NCBI GenBank assembly: GCA_009268125.1 | Contig: WBOU01000002.1 | Location: 1 to 64,000 of the forward strand | Direction: 5' to 3' | Length of the DNA: 64,000 nt | Origin: Chloroflexia bacterium SDU3-3 | GTDB taxonomy: Bacteria; Chloroflexota; Chloroflexia; Chloroflexales; Roseiflexaceae | Shown: positions 1-9,100 of the stretch, in pieces | How positions within the stretch are numbered: the first letter of the stretch is position 1 | Layout: each line of letters begins with the position of its first letter | Notes under the pieces: generated by a model | The model's input: only the letters and a program-made list of their open reading frames with translations | What the model was told of the DNA's origin: nothing | Database searches by the model: none | Position numbers and translations under genes: made by a program

Positions 1-210
1 CAGGGCCACCCGGGAGCGCCTTTCGGCTTTCCTCCTCAGAGCGTATGCGGGATTAGCACCGCTTTCGCGGTGTTGTCCCCCACTCCCGGACAGGTCCCCA
101 CGTGTTCCTCAGCCGTTCGCCACTCAGCACCCGAAGGTGCCGCGTGCGACTTGCATGCATTAGGCACGCCGCCAGCGTTCGTCCTGAGCCAGGATCAAAC
201 TCTTCATCGC
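1..210 (-). rRNA. rrs: 16S ribosomal RNA, 5' portion (runs off the left edge)
   Basis: The reverse complement contains the universal bacterial 27F-type segment AGAGTTTGATCCTGGCTCAG followed by GACGAACGCTGGCGGCGTGC, ending near coordinate 203. By analogy with E. coli numbering the mature 5' end lies at about 210. Only about 210 nt of the gene are present; the rest, with any 23S/5S genes, lies left of the window. The variable V1/V2 part (roughly 1-150) is available for taxonomic placement. Confidence 0.97.
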
Positions 211-477
211 TGGTGTAGCACTGCCGTGCCACCCAGGACGGGCGATAGTTTTGGCTCACCTCATCATCACGATTCAGTTGTACAGGTGCAATTCTTGGCA
301 ACAAAAAACCAGGAGGTAGTAGGTGGGCACGGTGTGTGCGGCTACGACAACCTGGCGACGTCTCCGAGGTATCATACCTCAGCGCGTTTCGCGGTATTTT
401 GTTGGCGAGGCCGCCGTGTCTGCGTTTCTGCGAGACCCATCGGCGACGTGGAGTACTATACCATAGGGGTGCGAATA
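211..477 (-). other. rRNA operon leader (non-coding)
   Basis: About 240 nt of transcribed leader lie between the rRNA promoter and the 16S 5' end. Within it is a perfect 15-bp palindrome, GAGGTAT-N-ATACCTC, at 366-380, and a T-rich stretch (minus strand) near 303-309. No clear boxA antitermination motif was recognised. Open frames here are short and without family resemblance, so the region is treated as non-coding. Confidence 0.7.
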
Positions 478-483
478 TTGCAA
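455..483 (-). promoter_or_regulatory. rRNA operon promoter
   Basis: On the minus strand there is a -35 TTGCAA (478-483), a 17-nt spacer and a -10 TATAGT (455-460). Spacing is ideal for a housekeeping sigma factor and the site points into the 16S gene, giving a leader of about 240 nt. It lies between the terminator of the upstream gene and the rRNA, as expected for an insulated rRNA promoter. Confidence 0.75.
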
Positions 484-587
484 ATCGGTCACATTGCGCC
501 CGTTTAGCGCGCTGCGATGCGCAATAGTGAGGTTTGGCCACTCGCCGCGCCGAGGCGGATTTTTAAGCAATTGTAAAGCGACGGGAC

Positions 588-621
588 AAAAAACCGGCGG
601 GGCAGCACGCCGCCCCGCCGG
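588..621 (-). terminator. Intrinsic terminator of the GlsB-like gene
   Basis: Perfect 10-bp stem CCGGCGGGGC / GCCCCGCCGG (594-603 and 612-621) followed on the minus strand by six T residues (588-593). It lies just beyond the stop codon at 644 and insulates this gene from the rRNA operon downstream. Confidence 0.85.
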
Positions 622-643
622 TGCGTCTCGTTTGGCCATATGG

Positions 644-919
644 CTAGCGGACGCGGCCACGGTTGAAGAGGTTAACAATGCCGAGCAGGACGACCGCGCC
701 GATGAACGAGACAAACAGCGACCACAGGCTGAAGTTGCCATCGTTCAGGTTGACGTTCGAGCCGGGCAGGAAGCTGAACAGGAGGCCGCCCAGGAACGCG
801 CCGACGATGCCGACCACGATGTTGAGGGTCGCGCCCTGCTGGGCGTCCGTGCGCATCACCAGGCTCGCCAGCCAGCCGACCAGCGCGCCAAACAGCAGCC
901 ACAGGATGAAGTTAATCAT
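644..919 (-). CDS. GlsB/YeaQ/YmgE family small membrane protein
   Basis: A 91-aa, almost entirely hydrophobic protein of the transglycosylase-associated protein family (GlsB/YeaQ/YmgE). What is seen: three membrane spans (about residues 2-20, 30-52 and 66-86), the Gly-rich first span with GALVGWLAS typical of the family, and a second span with VVGIVGAFLGGLLFS. A polar loop (about 53-64) separates spans two and three. Members are stress-induced inner-membrane proteins of unknown biochemistry; despite the old name no transglycosylase activity is established. The gene stands alone, ends in its own terminator and precedes the rRNA operon on the same strand. The start codon at 919 has an AAGGAGAA-type ribosome binding site just upstream. 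Confidence 0.88.
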   Translation of the reverse strand: MINFILWLLFGALVGWLASLVMRTDAQQGATLNIVVGIVGAFLGGLLFSFLPGSNVNLNDGNFSLWSLFVSFIGAVVLLGIVNLFNRGRVR

Positions 920-1011
920 GCTCGTTTCTCCTTAACGAGTTCTGCGCCTCTGCGCATTGCATCTCTGCTGCTCGTTAAAGCAACTGGCGTGCCACGGGTT
1001 GGCCGGATGAT

Positions 1012-1041
1012 AAAAAAGCTCCCCACGCTCGCGTGGGGAGC
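1012..1041 (-). terminator. Intrinsic terminator of a lost minus-strand gene
   Basis: Ten-bp perfect stem GCTCCCCACG / CGTGGGGAGC with a CTCG loop, followed on the minus strand by TTTTTT. It sits shortly after the stop at 1078 of a truncated minus-strand frame, so it is probably the surviving terminator of a gene destroyed by insertion. Confidence 0.75.
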
Positions 1042-1077
1042 CGTCTCTCGCGAAGGCCCTATGGCGCACCCGCCGCC

Positions 1078-1185
1078 TCACTCCTCCAGCGGGACAATCG
1101 CGATGACCTGCTGCACCACCGCAGGCAGCTCGGCGGGTGTGAAGTAATACATAGGGCTGTTGAGGCTGAGGGAGTTGCACTGAAA
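1078..1185 (-). pseudogene. Truncated 3' end of an unidentified gene
   Basis: A minus-strand frame ends ...MYYFTPAELPAVVQQVIAIV... with a TGA stop at 1078-1080, followed by an intrinsic terminator. The stretch reads like the C-terminus of a real protein, but upstream of about 1185 the frame changes character and no start or domain is recognisable. I infer that only the tail of a gene remains, cut by the mobile-element debris to its right. The product cannot be identified from this fragment. Confidence 0.35.
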
Positions 1186-1396
1186 AAGTACCGAGATCTT
1201 TGCCGGATCGGGGGTGCGCATGCTTAGCAACACGCTCTGGTGTGCCGACGAGCACCACAGTCGGCGGAAGCCGACCACCACCCGCAGCCACCATCAGCGG
1301 CAATGCATCATCAAAGCGCGGCTGGGACATCTTCCAGACCGCCCGCAAGCAACACCGCATGCCCGTGATTGGCCCGCCCATGGAACTGCGAGTGCT

Positions 1397-1639
1397 TTGC
1401 TGGAGGTGAGGATCACCATGCCGCACAAAAGGCGCAAAAAACAGCCGCTCACTGATGCACAAAAGGCGGACATTCAAACCCTTGCGCGGCGGCGCGTGCG
1501 GATTGAGCATATCATCAACGCGATCAATCGTTGTGCTATCGTGAACAATGATCTTCGCCTTCGTGCCGGCCATATCCGTGACACTATGATGGAAATCTGC
1601 TGTGAACTCCATAATATTCAGATTTCTTTTGTTCTCTAA
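1397..1639 (+). pseudogene. Transposase fragment (DDE_Tnp_4 / IS5-like C-terminus)
   Basis: The last ~75 residues, from MPHKRRKKQPLTDAQKAD through RRRVRIEHIINAINR to the end near CCELHNIQ, match the C-terminal pattern of DDE_Tnp_4 (IS5-type) transposases: PHKKP..LT..QK, then RRVRVEH carrying the last catalytic Glu, then a hydrophobic ALHN end. The N-terminal two thirds with the first two catalytic Asp residues are missing: the upstream 200 bp does not read as transposase in any frame. The element is therefore dead. It abuts the AT-rich orphan region to its right. Confidence 0.75.
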
Positions 1640-1931
1640 AAAATAGCCACACAAGCTTCTATAAAGCCTAATTTAATCAATTAGAAATTAAATTACCTGA
1701 ATATAATCCATAAATTGATTTCTTAAGCATTTACAGTTATCACAATATCATAACCAACAAAATAATTTTTTAATAATTATCCGTTGTGATCTTTAAAATT
1801 GAGCAAACTACTTATATCTTAATCCAATCAAAATACCCTTAAATATATCCGCCCAAAAACTCAACCCAATTACAATATAAGTAAATTCACTCTATCCTTC
1901 AAATAATAAATATCTTATAATAAACAGTTAT
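1640..1931. other. AT-rich intergenic region, nothing recognised
   Basis: About 290 nt of markedly AT-rich sequence between the transposase fragment and the 3' end of the orphan immunity-like gene. No coding frame, repeat or RNA gene was recognised. Its composition matches the orphan gene, not the GC-rich backbone, so it probably arrived with that gene. Confidence 0.5.
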
Positions 1932-2405
1932 TCAAAGCCCATAATGAAGTATATACCCATCTCTCTCACCAGCCAACCGCGAAAGATTGATAATATTTTG
2001 AATATACTGAATTAAATGAGAACGATTAATAAAAATATCCTCATAGTAACCTTCTCCTTCATTTCCCATATCGTCAATATCGCTTACCCAGTCACCAGTT
2101 AGATGAACATCTTCAGGAGCAAATTCAAATAAATTCACCCAAACCTCACAAATTGACACAAATTTACTAATTTCAGAAGGTTCAATAATTGTAGGCCCAA
2201 AAAGATTTAAACCCAAAAAAGATTTACTACTACTTACGGGATTAATTGTATTTAACCACTTTAAAGTATCATTTATATAGCTTATGATTTCATTGGGTAC
2301 AAAAATAACATTATTAGATTTTTTCGACAAAATATCATTAAAATCAAAAAAGGAAGAAAACTCATCAAAATCTATAATTGTGAATAAATGGTCATTTCCA
2401 TTCAT
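1932..2405 (-). CDS. Orphan acidic protein, candidate immunity protein for the RHS toxin
   Basis: A 157-aa acidic, soluble protein with no signal peptide or membrane span. It is strongly AT-rich, unlike the backbone. The start is placed at ATG 2405 because AGGGG lies 7 nt upstream and the likely transcription start is near 2424, which rules out the in-frame GTG at 2426. Visible features: acidic Asp/Glu clusters, a segment WVSDIDDMGNEGEGYYED, a hydrophobic helix near the end (LIQYIQNIINLSRLA), and a tail GYILHYGL similar to the final strand of many bacterial polymorphic-toxin immunity proteins. No specific family is recognised. The gene lies on the same strand downstream of the RHS toxin gene, with only an IS1 remnant between, which is the usual position for an immunity gene. 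That function is inference from position, size, charge and composition. A SMI1/KNR4-like or unrelated island protein is the alternative. Confidence 0.55.
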   Translation of the reverse strand: MNGNDHLFTIIDFDEFSSFFDFNDILSKKSNNVIFVPNEIISYINDTLKWLNTINPVSSSKSFLGLNLFGPTIIEPSEISKFVSICEVWVNLFEFAPEDVHLTGDWVSDIDDMGNEGEGYYEDIFINRSHLIQYIQNIINLSRLAGERDGYILHYGL

Positions 2406-2430
2406 ATTAATACCCCTACTATGCACTAAA

Positions 2431-2459
2431 ACTATATCTTACAGAAATGTGATTATAAA
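2431..2459 (-). promoter_or_regulatory. Promoter of the orphan immunity-like gene
   Basis: Minus-strand -35 TTTATA (2454-2459), 17-nt spacer, -10 TATAGT (2431-2436). Transcription would begin near 2424 and leave a ~19-nt leader before ATG 2405. An own promoter would allow expression independent of the RHS gene despite the IS remnant between them. Confidence 0.5.
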
Positions 2460-2609
2460 CTATTCCGAAATAGATTCACCCCTATCATATTTTCGGCGAC
2501 CCACAGATCACAGTCTTAATTCGACTGATGATAGTTAACATACTAAAAAAGCCATACACCCATAGATAACCTCCTGCTGAACAAATCCCTCATTTTCGAG
2601 AGGGATAAG

Positions 2610-3072
2610 ATGTTATTTATCGGCTCCAAAGCCAATGAGGTACGGATATGGCTTGCGTTGGAACGACAAACGCACTACACGGCGATCATTCGGCAGAAGC
2701 AGGGCGATATTTGTGGGCATCCCTACCTGCTTATTATGGCAAATGGGGTGTTTGCTTCTTCAATTTCTGGTCGGCCTACCCAGCATTTCTTCCGTCCAAA
2801 CACAACCATGCAGTGGGCAGGGGAAATGGGAGAAACCGCCTATATCGAACACTTGAACCACATGCCCCGACAGCATTGTGCCAATCTCGTGCACAAAACC
2901 CTGCCTTCAGCAAAGCCCGCAAATTCCAAAAACGCCGCATCCGCTTGTTTTTCGACCATTATAACAAGCAGATTGAACAACATGCTTACAGTTTAGTTTG
3001 GACCACTACCGTGTTTGGTCGACCCAGTGTTCGTTCCGCAGGAATGATGGCGGTCAAAGTTCTTGCTTGCTA
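2610..3072 (+). pseudogene. IS1-family transposase (InsB-like), truncated and frameshifted
   Basis: Two overlapping frames together reconstruct an InsB-type IS1 transposase. The first (from 2610) reads FIGSKANEVRIWLALERQT, equivalent to the W-x-FVGSK...WLALDRQT segment of IS1 InsB. After a shift, the second (through about 2700-3000) reads LPAYYGKWGVCFFNFWSAY, FLPSKHNHAVGRGNG, then SFSK-like and FFDHYNKQIEQ, matching the LPGVYRQC..YTDFWEAY..LPSKRHRAVGK...HHYN order of IS1. The N-terminal HTH half (InsA and early InsB) is absent and at least one frameshift lies near 2690. No terminal inverted repeats were found. The remnant sits exactly between the RHS gene and its putative immunity gene. Confidence 0.8.
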
Positions 3073-3162
3073 GTTGCAATCCAACCATTCTGCTAAAACT
3101 GTGTCGATCCATAGCTGTAGATATTTAGACAATCATAAGTTTCTTTACCAACGTTGCATATG

Positions 3163-6100
3163 CTATCGTAACTCGTTTATACCATATGTAACTATTTTTC
3201 CATCTCTGATAATCAAAAATTCCCCATTCCCCTTATTATAACGTATAGTTTGCCAGTCAAGTGGAGTACGTCGTGCCCCTCTAGTATTAAATCTATCAGC
3301 ACGCCTTAAATACTCTAGAAAATTATCACCAAATCCATGCCGCCCAGCATGATCCACAATACTATGAGCAACACTATCATATGAACTACGATCCCAATGT
3401 TGCATTCTCTCCTGTATTTCTCTAATCTGTTGTTCATTGTAATCTGGCTTGAACAGCCTCTGCTCCCAAGGGTCTATGCTTGGCTCCGGCGTTGGCGCTG
3501 GCGTTGGTGCTGGCGCTGGATCATCCCCTCCACCACTTCCGCCGCCGCCACTGTCCATCATGGCACAACTAATTGTAGAAACCAGCCGCCACGTTCCTTG
3601 AGTGGCCATAACACCGCCATGGGCAGCAATCCCGGCACCAACTACGGCCATAGGACCACCGACAAAGCATGTTACACCACCAGCACAAACAACAACACCC
3701 CCAGCAGCAGCCGTACCACCACCAAACCATTCAGCACTACCCCATATCATGGAGCCAACATCGCCAACCGCACGACACACCGTCATCGCTACAGATTCAC
3801 CATCCGCAACTTGTGCTGCTGGATTAAGTCCCCATGTAGCATTAAGCGATAGCTGTTTGAAGAAACCTGCCAGACACTGGTTACCATCCCCAAGATCTGA
3901 ACCGCCTGGATTATTTGGCACAGGGCGTGGTGTTGGCGTCGGTGCTGGTGTGGGCGGTACAGGTGTATCTGCAGGCGATGGGCATGGCGTCCCATCAGGA
4001 AGAACACACGTACCTGCAGGATCTGTGTATAATAATGGGTTGCCTAAAGCATAGGCATAGACATTATGACTATATGGCTGCTCATCAAAAGATTCACGAG
4101 GACTCCATCGAGCAACATCAAACCCACCGCGTGCGGCATTGTACCAACGTGCGCGCAGGTAGACCTGGTCGCCCTGCTGGAGCTCGCCGGTGAAGCCGAA
4201 GGTCGGCGCGGTGCCGCTTTCCACCTGGCCCCACGGGTCGTAGCTCACCAGCGAGTGGAGATCGCCCGCCGCGTCCAGGGTGCCGCGCACGCTGCCCAGC
4301 GCGTCGGCGGCGTACCATGTGTAGCTGGTGCCGCCCAGCGCCGCGATGCGACCCGCCCCATAGACGTAGTCGGTCGCGCCCACCTGGAGCACCTGGCTGA
4401 GCGGCGCGGCCAGATCCTGGGCGTAGCGCGTGGTCGCGCCGCCGCTGGCCTGCGCCACCAGCACGCCGTCGGCATTGTAGTCGAAGGTGGTCGTGCCCTG
4501 CGCGGACAGGCGGCTTAGCGCGTCGTAGGTGTAACTGGTGGTGCCGTCGCTTGTCAGGTTGCCCGCCGCATCGTAGGTGGCACCGACCAACTGGTTGGCG
4601 GCGTTGTAGGTCTTGCCGCCGTCGGTGCGGTTGCCCGCCAGATCGTAGCTGTAGGTGTAGTCGGCACCCGTGCTGGCGTCCGCGCCGGTCAGGCGGCCCA
4701 GGCCATCGTAGGCGTAGGCGATGGTGCGGGCGGCGGAGGGCTGCTGGCGTAGCACCTTCAGCTGGTAGGTCAGATAGTTGATATAGACGAAATCTTTCAA
4801 TCCGTCGGCGTTCATGTCCGCCAGCTGCAGGTCGAAGATGTTGGGCACATCGGAGACCTTCACGTCGGCGCTGAACGTGCCATCGCCCTTACCACGATAG
4901 ACCTGCAGCCAGCTCGTGGTATTATTCGCGATCACTGTCGAGATGTCGGGCACCTGGTCGTTTGTCACATCAGCAATCACCACACGGCGGTTGTTGATCG
5001 CCGTGGGGATATGGGCCGCCTCGGTAAAGGTGCCATTGCCAGCGCCGAGAAAGACCTGGGTGTAGGTATCGCCAAAGAGCGCCACGGCGATATCGGGGTG
5101 GGTATCATTATTCAGGTCGCCGACCGCGATGCTGATCGGGGAGATGCCGGTGGCGTAGGACTGCGCGCTGGCGAAGGTACCATTGCCCGCCCCAAGCCAC
5201 ACGTTCATCGTACGCGCCCCGTAGGCCACAAAGGCAAGGTCGAGGTGGCCATCGTGGTTGAGGTCGGCCAGCGCCACATCACGCGGTTCCGCTCCCGTGG
5301 TATAGGAGGTCACGGTGAATGCGCCGGTCCCTGCGCCCAACAGCACGCTCACCGTATTCGCACCCTTATTTGCCGCCACCAAATCGAGGTGGCCATCCCC
5401 ATTCAGATCGCCCGCCGCAATGCTGTAGGTGTCGCTGCCCGTGGCGATCAGCTGCTTGGCCTGAAGCGTCCCATTGCCATTGCCCAGCAAAATACTCACG
5501 CCGTTGCTGCCCGCCGATGCGGTCGCAACATCAACCTTACCATCCTCGTTGAAATCACCCACGACCAGCGCGCGCGGGTTGTAGTTTGTCGCCTGTGAGC
5601 TGGGTGCTCCCAGCGTGCCCTCGCCCTGGTTGAGGAAGATCTGCACGGTGTTATTGCCCGCATTGGCCACCACTACATCGCGTGCGCCATCACCATTCAT
5701 ATCCTGCGTCACCAGCGACTGCGGGTTCAGGTTCGTGGTGTAGGTCAGCACATTGCTGGTTGTGATCGGCAGCGTGCTGCCAAGCTGCTCGCTGGCGGCG
5801 GTGCGATTGCCGGTGCGGTCGAGGGTGTAGCCAAACTGCGCGAGCGTGCCCTTCGCTGTGGATGCGGTGGTGCTCTGCTTCAGGCGACCGACGCTGTCGT
5901 AGTCGTAGCTGGTGGTCACGCCGTTGGCGCGGCTGAAGGTTTTCGCCCGCCCGGTGGCGTCGTAGCCGTAGGTGGCCAGCGTGGCGGTGCCGTTCAGCAC
6001 CTGGTAGAGCTGCCCGCTGCTGGTGTAAGTGTAGGTCACCTTGGTGCCATCGGGATAGGTCAGCTCGCGGCGCTGGCCTAGCGCGGTGTAGCCGTAGCCA

Positions 6101-9100
6101 ACCTTGCCCGTGCTGGGCGCGGTGATCTCGGTGATGCGGCCCAGCGCGTCGGGCACAAAGGAGGTGGTGCCGGTACCATCGGTCATGCTGGTGCGGGTGC
6201 CGCGCGCGTCATAGGCCATGCTGATCGGGCTGAGCTTGGCACTGCTGCCTGCGGCGATGCCCGTCTGGCGGTCGCGCTCGTCGTAGGCGTAGGTCAGGCT
6301 GTAGTCGCCGCCGCGCGGGTCAACCTTGCCCACCAGACGCCCGCCACGGTCGTAGGTGTAGCGGGTCTCGTAGCCCAGGCCATCGCGCTGGCTTACCAGC
6401 TCGCTCGCGGCGTTGTAGGCCATGGTGCGCGTCACGATGCCGCGCGCATCGGTCACTTTGGTGTGGTTGCCCGCGCGGTCGTAGGCGTAGCGCGTCACCA
6501 CATTGCAGGGCGCGTGCGCGCAGGTGCTGCTCGCCACGTTCTCGGTCACAGCCACTAGGCGATCGTTGAGATCGTAGGTGTAGGCCTTCACCACGCCTGC
6601 GGCGTCGATCTCCTGGAGAGCGCGGCCAGCGCGGTCATAGACGGTGCGGGAAATCAGGTCGGTATCGGCTGGCTCATTCGCGGCGACCGCGCCATCCTGG
6701 TAGTTGGCGATGGTCGCGACCACGCGACCCAGCCCATCCACCTGAGTGATCGAGATCACGCCGTCGGCAGCCTTGCTCCAGCGCTGCGCGCCAGTGCCAT
6801 CGGCACCCTGGCGCGTCACATGCCCCAGGCTGTCGGTGATCACGCTGGTCTGGCCCAGGCCATCGTAGGCCATGCGCGTGACCGCGCCGAGCGCATCCGT
6901 AACCACGGTGGTCTGGCCCAGGGCGTTGTAGCCCGTGCGCGAGGTGATGTTGGTGGTGCTATCCACTGCGCCGCCTGGGACATAGTTCTGAGTGCTGGCC
7001 ACCACGCGGCCAAGGATGTCGTAGTCGCTGTGGGAAGCCACACCCAGCGGGTCGGCGGTGGCGTCCACACGGCCAAACGCATCGTAGCTGGTGGTCGTCT
7101 TCACATTGCGGTCGGGCCTGCTGGCGCTGAAGGGCGCGCAGCTGGTGGCCGAGGGGTTGCCCGCCGCGTCGCGGCAGTTCTGGATGGTGGCCACCACACG
7201 GCCCAGATCATCGTACTCCTGCCGCGTCCAGCGTCCGAGCGCGTCGCGCTGGGCGACCATGCGGCCCGTCACCGCGTCGTAGGCGGTGGCCGAGGTGCGG
7301 TTGGTGTCGGTCGCGGTGCTCTGGGTCGGGTCGTAGTTCTGGGTGGTGCCCGCCGAGCGGCCCAGCGTATCGTACTGGTAGAGCGTCACGCGGTCGGTGA
7401 TCGGCTCGGTGGTGGTGAACACGCCATCCACATAGTTCTCGATGGTGCGGTCCACCTGGCCATCGGCGGTGTAGCGCGTCACCTGCACCATGTCGGTGTC
7501 GGTGCCATTGGTCCAGGTGCGGTTGGCGGCATCCACCGTCAGCGGGTTGCCGTTCTCATAGTTCAGCGTGGTGGTGATCGGGCGGTTCAGCGCATCGTAC
7601 TCGGTGTGCGTCCAGCGGCCCAGCGCATCGCGCGACCAAGTCGTATTGCCCACATTGTCGTAGACGCTCAGCATCTGCACGTTGGTATCGGCGCTGGCGG
7701 GCAGGCCAGGGCGGTAGTTCAGCGTGGTGGTTACGGGGCGCGAGAGGCTGTCGTACTCGGTCTTCGTCACGCGGGTGGTTGCGGCGCTGAAGGTGAGGGT
7801 CTGCGGGTTGAACGTGCCGGTGAGGATGCCCGTCTGGGTCACCAAGCTGGTGCGGCCAAAGCCGTCGTAGCCCATCAGTGTGGCCACGTTCTGATCGGGG
7901 TGGGCAGGCGCGAAGGGCTGGAACACCGGCTGGCCCTGGCTGTCGAGCGTCAGCGGCACCAAGTTCTGCACCGACCAGTCGACCTTGCCCTGCGCATTGT
8001 AGTGCGAGGCGCTCACATGCCCCAGCACGTCGCGAGTCCACACCTGCCGCCCCAGCAGATCGTAGCCGTAGGTGGTAACCAAATCCTCGCTGGGCTTGGC
8101 GGAGTCGAACACGCCATCGACATAGTTCTGAATGGACTGCGCGACCGTGTTGTCGGCGTTGTAGACCGTCTTATCTTTGCGCTGCCAGACTGTGCCTTTG
8201 TAGCTGATCAGCATGGTGCGGCGGCCCAGCGCGTCGTACTCGTAGGCGGTGGTCTGGCTGCCCGGCTGGCCGTATCCCACCGTCGCCTCGGTGATCTGGC
8301 CGAGGTCGTTATAGGTGTAGCGAGTCGTCACCTTGGTCGACGAGGTCTGCTCCTCCAGCCAGTTCTTGCCGGGGTAGCGCACGTTGTAGGTGTAGACCGT
8401 GGTGAAGCCCAGCGGGTTGGCCGTGGTGATATTCGTGGTCTGGCGGATGAGGTTATGGGCAGTATCGTAGGCGAAGGACGAGACCCGATTCAGCGTATCG
8501 GTCATCGTGATCGGCTGATTCTGCGCATTGTAGATCGTGCGCGCCGTCTGGCCCAGCGCATTGGTGCTGGCCTCGGGCAGACCCATGGCGTTGTAGGTGG
8601 TCTGGCTCGTGTTGCCGTTGGCGTCGGTGGTCGCACCCGGCGCGAAGTGCGCGTCGAAGTCGGAGCCTTTCACCAGCACGCCATTCAAGTACTGGGCCGT
8701 CACCACATTATCTTCGCCATAGACATACCGCTCCACCTGCTGCTCGCCGGTAGCTGCGGTGGTCGTGATCGTCGTGGCATCATCCGCATAGGCGGCGGTG
8801 ATGTCTTGGCCATCCTGTAGTACCTGGTGGATGACACGACCGCTAGGATCGTAGCTATCATACTCCGCCGACATCTCCACCTGACCAAGCGCATTCGTCA
8901 CCGTGGTGAGCATGTGGTTTTGATAGGAGTAGGACGTCGCACGCCCCATCACATTGGTGAACGTGGCGAGATCGCCGTTGAGATAGGAATAGCTAATGGT
9001 CCGTACGCCATCCGACACCGTGCGGATACGGCCCACAGGTGATGGCTCCACGATCGTATTCCCCGGCACTTTGCCAAAATACGTGATGGTGATCGCACGG

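Noticed and set aside
53-541. Open frames in the rRNA leader and 16S region (minus 162 aa, plus 145 aa)
   Set aside because: They overlap the 16S gene and leader on both strands and have no protein features.
6820-8820. A 666-aa plus-strand frame antisense to the RHS gene
   Set aside because: It is a low-complexity shadow (H/R/G/V-rich) of the repeated RHS coding strand with no domain or ribosome binding site.
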